A DNA stretch of 53,447 nt from Nocardia tenerifensis NBRC 101015 (GCF_000308715.1 NZ_BAGH01000606.1:1-53447); one strand, 5' to 3'. Positions 32,536 through 41,648 are shown, counted from the stretch's first letter. The notes: generated by a model not told the origin, from the letters alone. Numbers and translations are program-made.

Positions 32536-34394
32536 CACAGCCCCAGGTCCCGCGCGATCGCCTCGGCCACTCGATCCGGGGCGCCGTCCTCGGGCACGAC
32601 GGTGATATCCGGCGCCTCGGGTCGCTCGTAAGGTGAACTCACTCCGGTGAAGTCGGCGATCTCACCGGCCCGAGCCTGCCGGTAGAGGCCCTTCGGATCG
32701 CGTTGTTCGCACATTTCCAACGGCGTATCCACGAAGATTTCGTGGAAGGGCAGACCCTTCTGCTCGTGGATGTCGCGGGCTTGGCGTCGCTCGTCGGCGA
32801 ACGGACTGATCAGCGAGACGATCGCGACGGTACCCGAATCGGCAAGCAGGGCAGCCACTTCGGCCACGCGCCGAATGTTCTCGCGGCGGTCGGCCTCGCC
32901 GAACCCGAGATCGGAATTGAGACCGTGCCGCAGATTGTCGCCGTCGAGCAGATAGGCGGAACGGCCGGCGGCGGTCAATCGCCGCTCCAATTCCGCGCCG
33001 ATCGTCGATTTCCCCGAGGCGGACAGGCCGGTCAACCACACCGTGGCGCCCGCGCGCGGCCGATCGCGCCGCTCGACGTCCGAGTTGTGCCACACAACAT
33101 TATTGGGCTGCTCGAGCGGGCTGGTGATCACCCCGGCCGCTACCGTGCGATTGGTCGCCTGGTCGATCAGGATGAAACTGCCGGTCTCGCGATTGCGCCG
33201 GTAGGCGTCGAAGACCAGCGGGGATCGGCTGTGCAGGGTCACCCGGCCGATCTCGTTCAACCCCAGGGCCTTCGCGTTCTCGTCGCGGTGCAGCGTCTCG
33301 ACGTCGAGCCGGTAGTGCAGCCCGGTCACCTCGACCAGCGAATCGCGCGCGGCGGTGGCGATGACATACCGATTCGACGGGCGCAGTTCGCTGTCCTCGT
33401 CGAACCAGCACACCGCGGCATCGAGATCGCGGCTGGTGAACGGCCGGTTATTCGGCCGCGCAAGCATTTCGCCGCGGGTCAGGTCGATCTCGTCGGTGAG
33501 CGTCATCGTGACGGCCATCGGCGGGAAGGCCTCGGTCAGCTTGTCGCCGCCGGGTCCCCAGATCTGATCGATGCGGGAGGTGGATCCGCCGGGTAGCGCC
33601 ACCACCTCGTCGCCGGGGCGGAAGGTGCCGCCGGCGACCGTACCGGCATAGCCGCGATGGTCGGAGCCGTCGCTGCGCTGCGGCCGGATCACATACTGCA
33701 CGGGCAGACGCGCGTCGACGAGATTGCGATCGGAGGCGATGTGCACCTCCTCGAGCAGCCGGAGCAGGGGCGCGCCGTGGAACCAGGGCATATTCTCCGA
33801 CCGCTCGACCACATTGTCGCCGGTCAATGCCGAGATGGGCAGGAAGGTCAGGTCGTGGATATCGAGTTTGGAGGCGAAGGAGCCGAATTCTTCGCGAATC
33901 TCCTCGAACCGCTCCTGGGACCAGTCGACCAGATCCATCTTGTTCACGCAGAGCACCAGATGCGGGATGCCCAACATGGTGGACAGGAACGCATGCCTGC
34001 GGGTCTGCTCCACCACGCCCTTGCGCGCGTCGAGCAGCACCAGCGCGAGATCCGCGCGCGAAGCGCCGGTCACCATGTTCCGGGTGTACTGCACATGCCC
34101 CGGAGTGTCCGCGATGATGAATTTGCGGCGCGGTGTCGCGAAATAGCGGTAGGCGACGTCGATGGTGATGCCCTGTTCGCGTTCGGCCCGCAGCCCGTCG
34201 GTCAGCAACGCCAGATTCGTGTACTCGTCGCCGCGTTCGCGGCTGGCCGATTCCACCGATTCGAGTTGGTCCTCGAGAATGGATTTGGAGTCATAGAGCA
34301 GCCGGCCGATCAGCGTGGACTTTCCGTCGTCCACACTGCCCGCGGTCGCCAGCCGCAACAGTTCTCCGCGCGTCTTCTTCGTCGGAGCGACCAT
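32535..34394 (-). CDS. cysNC: Bifunctional sulfate adenylyltransferase subunit 1 / adenylylsulfate kinase (CysN-CysC fusion)
   Basis: A 619-residue fusion. The N-terminal GTPase part (CysN) has GSVDDGKST (19-27), DTPGHVQY and NKMD motifs, and an EF-Tu-like beta-barrel follows (to about 440). From residue 453 the APS kinase (CysC) domain has its P-loop GLSASGKST (456-464) and the LDGDNLRHGLN segment. With CysD it makes APS from sulfate and ATP and then phosphorylates it to PAPS. The start is ATG 34394, overlapping the CysD stop (TGATG). Being cotranscribed with a sulfotransferase, it provides a dedicated PAPS supply. Confidence 0.96.
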   Translation of the reverse strand: MVAPTKKTRGELLRLATAGSVDDGKSTLIGRLLYDSKSILEDQLESVESASRERGDEYTNLALLTDGLRAEREQGITIDVAYRYFATPRRKFIIADTPGHVQYTRNMVTGASRADLALVLLDARKGVVEQTRRHAFLSTMLGIPHLVLCVNKMDLVDWSQERFEEIREEFGSFASKLDIHDLTFLPISALTGDNVVERSENMPWFHGAPLLRLLEEVHIASDRNLVDARLPVQYVIRPQRSDGSDHRGYAGTVAGGTFRPGDEVVALPGGSTSRIDQIWGPGGDKLTEAFPPMAVTMTLTDEIDLTRGEMLARPNNRPFTSRDLDAAVCWFDEDSELRPSNRYVIATAARDSLVEVTGLHYRLDVETLHRDENAKALGLNEIGRVTLHSRSPLVFDAYRRNRETGSFILIDQATNRTVAAGVITSPLEQPNNVVWHNSDVERRDRPRAGATVWLTGLSASGKSTIGAELERRLTAAGRSAYLLDGDNLRHGLNSDLGFGEADRRENIRRVAEVAALLADSGTVAIVSLISPFADERRQARDIHEQKGLPFHEIFVDTPLEMCEQRDPKGLYRQARAGEIADFTGVSSPYERPEAPDITVVPEDGAPDRVAEAIARDLGL

Positions 34395-35314
34395 CAGAAA
34401 TAACCTTCCTTCTTCCGATCCTCCATGCCGGAATCGGATATGCGATCGTCGGCACGGGTCGCACCCCGCTCGGTCAGGCGGGTCGCGGCCACCTCCGCGA
34501 TGATGTCGGCGGTGGTCGCCGCGGTGCTGCGCACACAGCCGGTGCAGGTGGCGTCGCCGACGGTGCGGAATCGCACGGTTTCGACCTGGGTGCGTTCGTC
34601 CGGTCCCACGTCGAGGAAGCGAGTCTTGGCCAGCAGCATGCCATCTCGCTCCACCACCTCGCGGCGATGCGCGAAATAGATGGACGGCAGTGCGATGGAT
34701 TCGGATTCGATGTACTGCCAGATATCGAGTTCGGTCCAGTTGCTCAGCGGGAATGCCCGAATATGCTCGCCCTTGGCATGGCGTCCGTTGTACAGACTCC
34801 ACACCTCGGGCCGCTGCGCGCGCGGATCCCAGCCGCCGAACTCGTCGCGCAGACTGAACACCCGCTCCTTGGCCCGCGCCTTCTCCTCGTCGCGGCGCGC
34901 GCCGCCGAAGACCGCGTCGAATCGGTTCGACTCGATGCCGCGCAGCAGCGTCGTGGTCTGTAATCGGTTGCGGGAGGCTCCGATTCCGGTCTCCTCCACC
35001 ACGCGTCCGGCATCGATGTCGTCCTGCACGCTGGCCACGATCAGGCGCGCCTGTGCGTCCCGGACGGCACGATCGCGGAATTCGATCACCTCGTCGAAGT
35101 TGTGGCCGGTATCGACGTGCATGAGCGGAAACGGCAGCGGCGCGGGCCAGAACGCCTTGCGGGCCAGGTGCAGCATGACCGCGGAATCCTTGCCGCCGGA
35201 GAACAGCAGCACCGGGCGTTCGAGGGTGGCCACGACCTCGCGGATGATGTGCACCGATTCCGCTTCGAGCGCCTTCAGATGCGAAATCTCGTAGGTTGTC
35301 CGATCCAGGATCAT
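34394..35314 (-). CDS. cysD: Sulfate adenylyltransferase subunit 2
   Basis: A 306-residue protein with the PP-loop SGGKDSAVM (39-47), HVDTGHNFDEVIEFRD, FGGARRDEEKARAKER and the C-terminal CTGCVRSTA, all classic CysD features. It forms the ATP sulfurylase with the GTPase CysN. Its start overlaps the stop of the sulfotransferase gene by ATGA, and its stop overlaps the CysN/C start, so the three are translated in one block. This order (sulfotransferase, cysD, cysNC) indicates PAPS made for a specific product. Confidence 0.97.
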   Translation of the reverse strand: MILDRTTYEISHLKALEAESVHIIREVVATLERPVLLFSGGKDSAVMLHLARKAFWPAPLPFPLMHVDTGHNFDEVIEFRDRAVRDAQARLIVASVQDDIDAGRVVEETGIGASRNRLQTTTLLRGIESNRFDAVFGGARRDEEKARAKERVFSLRDEFGGWDPRAQRPEVWSLYNGRHAKGEHIRAFPLSNWTELDIWQYIESESIALPSIYFAHRREVVERDGMLLAKTRFLDVGPDERTQVETVRFRTVGDATCTGCVRSTAATTADIIAEVAATRLTERGATRADDRISDSGMEDRKKEGYF

Positions 35315-36201
35315 ACCGTCTCCCAGTATCCGTAGCGGCTCATGGCGGGCTGCGCCGAAATCGCCGTCGCGACTCGGGTCAGCCGGTTCATGGACCGCCA
35401 GCCTCGCGTGTCGGTGATGGCGACCTCACCGGTCCGCAGCCGGTCGGGATTGCCTGTCACCGTGTGGTTTCCGTGCAGCCGGACGGTGTTGTCCGTCGAG
35501 ACGAGCTCCTGGACGACGGGCCATTGATCACTCATTCCGACGAAGTCCAATACCGTGCGCAGCGCCCGATGCGGGTGGGCGACGAACCATTCGTATTTGA
35601 ACTGCAGAAAGCGGTCGCGGGGGACCGACACCCGCAACAGTTCGGACGCGGAGTTGAACGCCGTCCAATACCCGACGGTGCGCCACCACGGCATCGGTTC
35701 CAGATAGGATTTGACATTCGAATAGGAGGCCACCGCCGCGCGCGGATCCCGAACCAGATGCAGCACACGAAGATCGACGTCCGCGCGGCGAGCCAGATCG
35801 GGCACCTCGCCCGGCGCCTTCGAACTGTCGACGATCAGCCGAGACCCGCCGACCTCCGCGATATGGTCGTAGACCTCGGCCGCGGCGTCGGTCGCGATAT
35901 TCGCGGGGCGGGGGTCGAGCGTGCGCGCGAGCGTATGCCGGGTGCGGTGATGCGCCTGCTGATAGCGCCAGACGGCCTCGGCATCGCCGCCGCGGCGGTG
36001 CAGCAGCGACTTCCACATGGCACAGTCCACGAGCGGTTCGCCGCAGCCGCACAGATTGTTGGTGCCGCCGCCGGACAGCGCGTTCTTGTAGAGAAAGTAG
36101 CGTTCACCCAGATGAGTGGTCCGCGGCAGTTCGTTGAGCACGTTCCCGAGAAAGGTGCTGCCGCAGCGCATCATCCCCGTGATGTAGAGCACGGTCACCA
36201 T
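35311..36201 (-). CDS. PAPS-dependent sulfotransferase
   Basis: A 296-residue sulfotransferase. The 5'-phosphosulfate loop is near the start (ITGMMRCGSTFLGN, residues 7-20), and the 3'-phosphate-binding segment is VRDPRAAVASYSN. A CGCGEPLVDCAMW stretch (about 51-63) with three cysteines is typical of bacterial sulfotransferases acting on small molecules or glycolipids. It transfers a sulfuryl group from PAPS to a hydroxyl or amine of an unknown acceptor. It lies two bases after the shell-protein gene and overlaps cysD, so acceptor and shell are probably linked in function. Confidence 0.92.
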   Translation of the reverse strand: MVTVLYITGMMRCGSTFLGNVLNELPRTTHLGERYFLYKNALSGGGTNNLCGCGEPLVDCAMWKSLLHRRGGDAEAVWRYQQAHHRTRHTLARTLDPRPANIATDAAAEVYDHIAEVGGSRLIVDSSKAPGEVPDLARRADVDLRVLHLVRDPRAAVASYSNVKSYLEPMPWWRTVGYWTAFNSASELLRVSVPRDRFLQFKYEWFVAHPHRALRTVLDFVGMSDQWPVVQELVSTDNTVRLHGNHTVTGNPDRLRTGEVAITDTRGWRSMNRLTRVATAISAQPAMSRYGYWETV

Positions 36202-36203
36202 GG

Positions 36204-37130
36204 TCAGCTCGCTTGCTGCAGCAGGACGAAGTGCTGCGGGACGTGCAAGGCGAAACCGACCCGGCTGGTCACCGTGATCGTCCGGGATCGGTCGACGGAA
36301 TTCGGCTCGGACAGCGTGATCGTCGAGTCGCTCGGATCGTAGATCGTCGCCCCGGCACGGAAGTCGCCGAGCAGTATCTGATCGCGCGCGATCATTCGAG
36401 TTCGCGACACCGTCACCCCCGCGTCGCGCAGGCGCGCCAGCTGACCGGATTCGGTGGCCCGCCAATAGGTTTCGGTATGCATGACGACACCGTCGCAGGA
36501 GCCGCCGGTCTCCTCGACCTCCGCCGCGGTGCCGAACATCCCGCTCAGCAGGTCGTCGGCTTTGGCCTGGCGCAGCCCGTCGGCGGTCAGCAGGCCGGGC
36601 AGCCGCGCGTCGGGGTCGCCGTAGAGCAGCAGCTCGTTCTCCCGGGTCCACATGCGCACGAACATGCGGTAGGCCAGAAATTGCTCGAATTCCGAGACGT
36701 GCCGGGTGATCTCGCCGGGAACCGACATGGAGACCGACACGTCCGTGAATCCCGTGCGCTCCGCGACCGCGGCGAATCCGGCCTCGGGAGTGCTCTGGTA
36801 GGCCGTGCCGGATCGGCCGATTCGGATGGGGGAGTTGTCCTCCTCCTCCGACAGCGGCTCGCGCAAATAGAATCGGTCGCGCTCGCCGTGCACCTTGGCC
36901 ATCTTTATCAGGTGCCGGACCATGAATCGGCGGCGCGTGCCGAGCAGCGGGAAGTAGTCCGGCAGATAGGTCGCATACGACCGGCGGTAGGCGGAATCCT
37001 CGCCCGCCTCGGCGGCCGCGTGCACCGCGAAGTCTTTGGCGGGTGAGACCTCCGAGGCCCGATTGTCGTCGCCGACGATGCGGCTGTCGCTGCCGATCGG
37101 ATAGGTCTCATTGGAGGTGAAAACGGGCAT
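36204..37130 (-). CDS. HK97-fold encapsulin-like shell protein inside a biosynthetic cluster
   Basis: A 308-residue protein with the order of elements of an HK97-type capsid protein. An N-terminal arm (1-110) leads into a long spine helix (about 139-165) that ends in ENELLLYGDPDARLPGLL (164-181), the loop seen in HK97-type proteins. DGVVMHTETYW (213-223) opens the A-domain, LLGDFRAGATIYD (253-265) and the strands TVTSRVGFALHVPQHFVLL (286-304) form the P-domain. No portal, terminase, protease, scaffold or tail gene is near. It lies between the sulfotransferase (2-base gap) and an oxidoreductase (36-base gap). Encapsulins encoded within biosynthetic clusters form a known but little-studied group (family 3). 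I infer that it builds a nanocompartment enclosing one of the cluster's enzymes. Confidence 0.82.
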   Translation of the reverse strand: MPVFTSNETYPIGSDSRIVGDDNRASEVSPAKDFAVHAAAEAGEDSAYRRSYATYLPDYFPLLGTRRRFMVRHLIKMAKVHGERDRFYLREPLSEEEDNSPIRIGRSGTAYQSTPEAGFAAVAERTGFTDVSVSMSVPGEITRHVSEFEQFLAYRMFVRMWTRENELLLYGDPDARLPGLLTADGLRQAKADDLLSGMFGTAAEVEETGGSCDGVVMHTETYWRATESGQLARLRDAGVTVSRTRMIARDQILLGDFRAGATIYDPSDSTITLSEPNSVDRSRTITVTSRVGFALHVPQHFVLLQQAS

Positions 37131-37166
37131 GGTTGTCCCCTAGGAATTGTGATCGAAATAAGAATG

Positions 37167-38309
37167 TCAGCGGTGCCGTTCGGCGAACGCCTGATAGCAC
37201 CGGCCGAGTTCGGCGGCGGTGTCGTGGACATCCGCCAGGGCCATGGTCTGGCAGTCGTAGCCGAGCATCGACCGCATGATCGCCATGGTGTGCGGGGCGA
37301 AGGTGACCGTCCCGTCCGCGCCGATACTCTCGATTCCGTCTGCCTGCTGGCACTTTTCGTTGATCGCGACCGCCTCGTCCCGCGTCGTCGCGTCGGGCAG
37401 ATCGACCGCGATTCCGGCATCGGTGATCCGCACCGGATAACCGCCCGGCAGGCCGTCCGGCGCCGGCGCGTGAACCAGCCGTCCGGTGCGCTCCACCAGT
37501 TCCGACAGCACCCGGACCGCGGAGGACGCGGTGAGCATCTGTCCGTCCAGGCCGCCCTTGCGCCGGAATTCGTCGGTGAGCCGGGCGAATACGCGTTCGT
37601 CGTCGAATTTCGGGGCAGGTCGCCCGTCGGAGTATTCGGCCGACAGGACGTAGGTGCTGTCGCCCGCGCTGCCGAACCGCGGAACGTAGTGGCTGAAGTA
37701 ATGCTGGGCGACCAGTCGCACGGCGATCTTCTCGGGCGGTTCGCGCAACTCCTCGGCCACGGACCGGGTGAGCGCGGGAATGATGTTGGCCACGTTGCCG
37801 ATTCCGATGGACGGCGCCAGATCCTGGGTCTTCAGGACGGGGCCGACGGCATCCGGATACGCGGCGTTGACCGTTACCGTCGGCCAGCCGGCGATGTGAA
37901 TGGCCTGCATGAGCAGGTAGTTCAAACTCAGATGCATCGGCAACCACGGGCCGTACTGCGCGGTATCGAGTTCGGCGAAGATCTTCGGGGGCAGTTCGGT
38001 GATGCGCCGCCAGGACTGCAGCGAGGCGCCCATGAACACGATATCCGGCCGCACCGCGGCGATCGCCTCGGCGGTCTGGTCGATATCGCGAAGATCGAAG
38101 GTCCGCGTCGCGATATCGGTCGCGAGGCCGAGGTTGTCGGCGGTGAAGCGAACCAGATTGGCCAGGCGGACCGTCCGATCCTCATCTCGCCCGGCCAGCA
38201 CCAGCCGTACGTTCGGATGCTTCTGGACCAGCTGGCACATCACTTTGAAGGAGAGATCACCGGTGCCGACGATCAACACTCGGGCATTGCTGTCTATCTG
38301 CACAACCAT
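37167..38309 (-). CDS. Rossmann-fold NAD(P)-dependent oxidoreductase (saccharopine-dehydrogenase-like N-terminal domain)
   Basis: A 380-residue protein. The N-terminal Rossmann domain begins VLIVGTGDLSFKV (11-23) and continues with a beta-alpha segment VRLVLAGRDEDRT and RPDIVFMGAS, where the acidic/Arg pattern could bind NADP. The rest (about 130-380) is a mixed domain that I cannot assign. This architecture is seen in saccharopine dehydrogenase-like and related reductases. No catalytic residue can be named. Upstream is the transaldolase (15-base gap) and downstream the shell protein, so it is a candidate cargo enzyme or pathway step on a sugar-derived substrate. Confidence 0.75.
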   Translation of the reverse strand: MVVQIDSNARVLIVGTGDLSFKVMCQLVQKHPNVRLVLAGRDEDRTVRLANLVRFTADNLGLATDIATRTFDLRDIDQTAEAIAAVRPDIVFMGASLQSWRRITELPPKIFAELDTAQYGPWLPMHLSLNYLLMQAIHIAGWPTVTVNAAYPDAVGPVLKTQDLAPSIGIGNVANIIPALTRSVAEELREPPEKIAVRLVAQHYFSHYVPRFGSAGDSTYVLSAEYSDGRPAPKFDDERVFARLTDEFRRKGGLDGQMLTASSAVRVLSELVERTGRLVHAPAPDGLPGGYPVRITDAGIAVDLPDATTRDEAVAINEKCQQADGIESIGADGTVTFAPHTMAIMRSMLGYDCQTMALADVHDTAAELGRCYQAFAERHR

Positions 38310-38324
38310 CTTTTCTTTCCTCGC

Positions 38325-39581
38325 TCACACTGCGATCTGGGTCTTGCCGTTTCGGGCGGTTTCGACGGCGTGTGCGACGAAGTCCTGAAGCCGGGAGTGG
38401 TTGCGCAGAATCTCCTCGTAGGTGCTGACGAAGGAGGGATGATTGTGGAATTCCTTCTCGTCGAGCCCCTCGGGATCGATCGCGGCGCGGAAGTACGGCA
38501 GTTTCATCAGCCGGTTGTGGACCGAGGTCGGAATCGGATCGGCCATGCCGTGTCCGAGGAAGTCGATCTTCTGATAGTCGGTGTCGATGAGACTTCTGAC
38601 GACATCGGGTTTGAGCGTGTAGACGATGCTGCAGCCGCAGGTCTCGGCGATATGCGGACACTGCGCGCGGCCGGTGTCCGGATTGATGTCGACCTGCAGG
38701 CTCGACAGCAGCATCTTGACGTCGGGGCTCAGCGGTTGGATCGTGTTCTGGATATGTTTGACGATTGCCACCTCGGCCCAGCGGATATCGTCGAGTTCCA
38801 TTTGCAGGCCACGTCTTTTCGCCTGCTCGTCCAGGGTGCCCGAGGCGCCGTACCGGCCGATCATATGGGTGATCACGGCGCGCCACGGATGTCCGGCGGG
38901 CCGCTTCTGATTGTTCACGATGTCGGCGAGCCGGGTGAACTGCGGCACGGTGTAGGAGAGGGTGTTGTTGATCGAAATCCCCTGCGCCACCAGCTGACTC
39001 ATGGCTTCGTATCCGGCCATGCTGCCGGGAATCTTGACCATGACGTTCGGGGAGATGTCTGCCAGATAGACCCCGTGCTCGACCATCGCGTCGGCGTCGA
39101 GGGTGTAGCGCGGGTCGGTCTGGGCGCTGACCCAGCCGTAGCGCCCGCCGCTGCTGCGCCACAGCGGAAGCAGCATTCGCGCGGTGCGGGCGACGACCTC
39201 GCGCTGCACCAGCCGGAGTAGCTGATCGGTATCGGTGCAGTCGTTGTCCGCCATCAGCCGGGAGATGCGGCTGCGCCATTCGGCCGCATGGTCGAGAACG
39301 GATTTCGATACCAGAGACGGGTTGGTGGTGACGCCGCGGAGGAGGAATTTCTTGGAGCTGTCCGCGGCGGGATCGAAGAATTCATCGATGATCTGGCCGC
39401 GCAGCGATCGCTCCTCCGGGTTCGCGCTCTCCGCGAGATACTCACTCGCCCAGGTCTCGTATTCGGTGAGTGGTGAGTCCCACCACAGTTCCAGGTCGTC
39501 GTGGGTGGCCTGGATTCGTTTCAGTACTGTCGAGTTGCCGGTGTCCTCCGACGGGTCGATAGCATCGGATAATGCACGCAT
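38325..39581 (-). CDS. Transaldolase-family enzyme
   Basis: A 418-residue transaldolase. The signature GVTTNPSLVSKSV is at 83-95 and the Schiff-base lysine in NVMVKIPGS is K183, with the following GYEAMSQLVAQGI and the C-terminal half of the barrel. It transfers a three-carbon dihydroxyacetone unit between sugar phosphates. It is longer than the 317-residue E. coli enzyme, mostly because of an N-terminal extension of about 75 residues and loop insertions. The start at ATG 39581 has GGAGA six bases upstream; an open frame to 39656 has no ribosome site. As the cell surely has a housekeeping transaldolase elsewhere, this copy likely feeds the cluster's pathway. Confidence 0.9.
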   Translation of the reverse strand: MRALSDAIDPSEDTGNSTVLKRIQATHDDLELWWDSPLTEYETWASEYLAESANPEERSLRGQIIDEFFDPAADSSKKFLLRGVTTNPSLVSKSVLDHAAEWRSRISRLMADNDCTDTDQLLRLVQREVVARTARMLLPLWRSSGGRYGWVSAQTDPRYTLDADAMVEHGVYLADISPNVMVKIPGSMAGYEAMSQLVAQGISINNTLSYTVPQFTRLADIVNNQKRPAGHPWRAVITHMIGRYGASGTLDEQAKRRGLQMELDDIRWAEVAIVKHIQNTIQPLSPDVKMLLSSLQVDINPDTGRAQCPHIAETCGCSIVYTLKPDVVRSLIDTDYQKIDFLGHGMADPIPTSVHNRLMKLPYFRAAIDPEGLDEKEFHNHPSFVSTYEEILRNHSRLQDFVAHAVETARNGKTQIAV

Positions 39582-39615
39582 ATCATTCTCCGCATATGTG
39601 AAATTTGTTATTCGG

Positions 39616-40908
39616 TTATCGGTCGAACTTGTTGCTTGCGTTGACGATCCACGCAAGAGAACAGAGGCACAGTGCGGCGGTGATGATCATCAGCGCCGGA
39701 ACGGAAAGGAACCGTTCGCACAGTGCCAGCAGATACGGCGCGGCGAAGCCGGTATAGGCCACGGACTGGAAGACCGCGGTGAGGCGGCCCAGATTCGTCG
39801 GTTCGGCGATGCGGTTGACCTCGCCGAGGCCGTACACCAGACAGCAGCCGTAGCCGGCGCCGAGCACGAAGGTGCTGAGGAATATCAACACCGGATTGTT
39901 GCCCCAATGCGTTGCCGCGGCGGCGATCCCGAGGCCTGCCGCGACGATGCTCAGGGCGACGGCGGCCAGCCGGGACGTGGTCGCGGCCCGCTTGGCGACG
40001 GGCTGGATCGCGATACCGGCGGCCATGGTCAGGGCGGTGGTCACCGCTCCGAAGGTGAGCGCGTTGTCGCCGAGTCCGCTGCGCACCTGCTCGGGCAGGT
40101 AGGCGAGCGCGATCGATGACGAGCCGAAGACCCAGGGTGCCAGCGGCAGCACGATTCCGAGGAAGCGCGTGCGATTCCGCGCGGACAGATGCAGGGGCGC
40201 AACGATTTTCGCCGTCGGATCGCTGGGCGGATCGGTGGGGGTGCGCAGGACCAGGGCGACCGCCACGGCGGTTATCACCAGATGCGGGACGTAGGCGGTC
40301 AGCATCGGCGCCGGCGCCCAGCGGGCGATCAGTCCCGCCACGAGCGGGCCCACGGCGAAGCCGATGGTCATGGCGATGGTGGCCCGGCGTGCCCCGGCTT
40401 CCGGTTCGTCCTGCGAGAGTTCCTTGATCCAGGCGGTACCGGCGCTGAACGCGGTGCCGCTGGCCATCCCGGCGATCAGTCGTCCGACGAACAGCCAGGC
40501 GGGACCGGCCTCGGCGGCCATGAGCACCGTTGAGCCGAGCAGGGAGATGATCAGGCAGGGCAGCAGCACGCGCTTGCGACCGAATCGATCGGAAATCGGT
40601 CCCGCGACGAGCAGGCCGGGAATCAGGCCGATCGCGTACAGGCCGTAGGTGGCCTGGACGGTCGCCGCGGAGACGTGCAGTTCGGAGCGGTAGAGCAGCA
40701 GGAGCGGGGCGAACTGGTTCGCACCCCAGCCGACGGCGGCGACCGCCGCCGCGGCGGCGATCCATGCCGTACGAGCGGAATTTCGCGCATGGGGACCTCT
40801 GGTCGGTTCATCGAGTGTCTCCGTCTTGTTGGAAAGCGCCTCGGAGCGGGTATGCCCGCCCTGTGACGTACGTTCTCCACTCCGATCCGACGAAGAAAAA
40901 GCGGACAC
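39616..40908 (-). CDS. MFS exporter of the sulfation/encapsulin cluster
   Basis: A 430-residue 12-helix transporter. An Arg/Ser-rich cytoplasmic tail of about 40 residues precedes helix 1 (AWIAAAAAVAAVGWG). The A-motif is GPISDRFGRKRVLL and motif C-like glycine pattern follows. GTG 40908 has GGAGG five bases upstream and is the preferred start; a TTG at 41004 would lengthen the tail by 32 residues. First gene of the minus-strand operon, it may export the sulfated product. Substrate and direction are inferred from cluster context. Confidence 0.85.
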   Translation of the reverse strand: MSAFSSSDRSGERTSQGGHTRSEALSNKTETLDEPTRGPHARNSARTAWIAAAAAVAAVGWGANQFAPLLLLYRSELHVSAATVQATYGLYAIGLIPGLLVAGPISDRFGRKRVLLPCLIISLLGSTVLMAAEAGPAWLFVGRLIAGMASGTAFSAGTAWIKELSQDEPEAGARRATIAMTIGFAVGPLVAGLIARWAPAPMLTAYVPHLVITAVAVALVLRTPTDPPSDPTAKIVAPLHLSARNRTRFLGIVLPLAPWVFGSSSIALAYLPEQVRSGLGDNALTFGAVTTALTMAAGIAIQPVAKRAATTSRLAAVALSIVAAGLGIAAAATHWGNNPVLIFLSTFVLGAGYGCCLVYGLGEVNRIAEPTNLGRLTAVFQSVAYTGFAAPYLLALCERFLSVPALMIITAALCLCSLAWIVNASNKFDR

Positions 40909-41046
40909 GCCCACCTCCACGGAGATCGATCGACTCGTGCATGAACAGGGACAAGATCGAGCGAACTTCCCGAACCCGAGCGATAGATGGCTCGCGGCGA
41001 ACAATGCCGGTCACCAGATCTCGGCCGTTCGGTCGGTACGAGTTCC

Positions 41047-41075
41047 ACTATGGCGGGGCCGACCCATGCTGTCAA
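41047..41075 (-). promoter_or_regulatory. Main promoter of the minus-strand sulfation/encapsulin operon
   Basis: On the minus strand TTGACA (41075-41070) is followed by 17 bases and CATAGT (41052-41047), a good match to the housekeeping sigma-factor consensus. It lies about 140 bases upstream of the MFS start and points into the eight-gene operon. Confidence 0.6.
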
Positions 41076-41117
41076 GTAAATTGAACAACACGCCGCATCT
41101 TGCCCTCATGGTGTTCA

Positions 41118-41128
41118 GTTTGCTAAAC
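41118..41128. promoter_or_regulatory. Candidate XRE operator in the divergent promoter region
   Basis: GTTTGCTAAAC is a short palindrome (GTTT / AAAC) 36 bases before the XRE start. A further inverted TTGAACA...TGTTCA pattern lies around 41081-41117. Both fit a regulator binding between the two operons. Confidence 0.4.
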
Positions 41129-41163
41129 ATAGAGGCGACACGTGGTCGAGGAGGAGCGGTGCG

Positions 41164-41613
41164 ATGAGCGGGGACCGGTCGGCGGGTGGCGACACCCTGG
41201 CGGGCAAAGTGAACGCCCTGATCGAGGAGCATTACGCGCGGGCGGGTCGGCGCGTCCCGGGTGTGAAGGTGATCGCGGAGGAGATCAAAGAGGCCACGGG
41301 CCTGGCGATCTCGTCGGTGACACTGCACAAGATTCGCACCGGTGAGCACACCAATCCGACCGGGGAGCGGTTGAAGGCCCTGGCGACGTTCTTCGGTAAA
41401 CCGCCCGCGTTCTTCCTCGACGACGACGCCTCGAGCGCGGATCTGGACTTCGCCATCGCGTTGCGGGAGGAGGGAGTTCGGGCGATCGCCATGCGATCGA
41501 TCGGACTGTCCGATCGCAGCAGACAGGCAATCCTCGATCTCATGACGCGGCTGCGCGAGATCGAGAACCTGGATCAGGGCGACGGTGAACCGGATCGACA
41601 TCCGAACATCTAG
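41164..41613 (+). CDS. XRE-family helix-turn-helix regulator
   Basis: A 149-residue protein with an XRE DNA-binding domain: ISSVTLHKIRTGEHTNPTGE (about 50-69) contains the recognition helix and the typical RTG-NPT loop, followed by LKALATFFGKPPAFFLDDD. The C-terminal helices (ALREEGVRAIAMRSIGLSD) are typical of XRE proteins paired with ImmA/IrrE peptidases, which usually cleave or relieve the regulator. GGAGGAG lies seven bases before ATG 41164. It heads the plus-strand operon, divergent from the encapsulin operon, and likely controls both. Confidence 0.9.
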   Translation: MSGDRSAGGDTLAGKVNALIEEHYARAGRRVPGVKVIAEEIKEATGLAISSVTLHKIRTGEHTNPTGERLKALATFFGKPPAFFLDDDASSADLDFAIALREEGVRAIAMRSIGLSDRSRQAILDLMTRLREIENLDQGDGEPDRHPNI

Positions 41614-41648
41614 CCGCACAGGCTCGAACTGTCCTCGAGGGGGGAATC

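Noticed and set aside
36204..37130. Prophage major capsid gene
   Set aside because: No portal, terminase, protease, scaffold, tail or lysis gene in the surrounding 20 kb, and neighbours are metabolic and tightly cotranscribed.
37149..39221. 690-residue plus-strand open frame across the oxidoreductase and transaldolase
   Set aside because: Antisense shadow; the minus-strand proteins have clear family motifs and ribosome sites.
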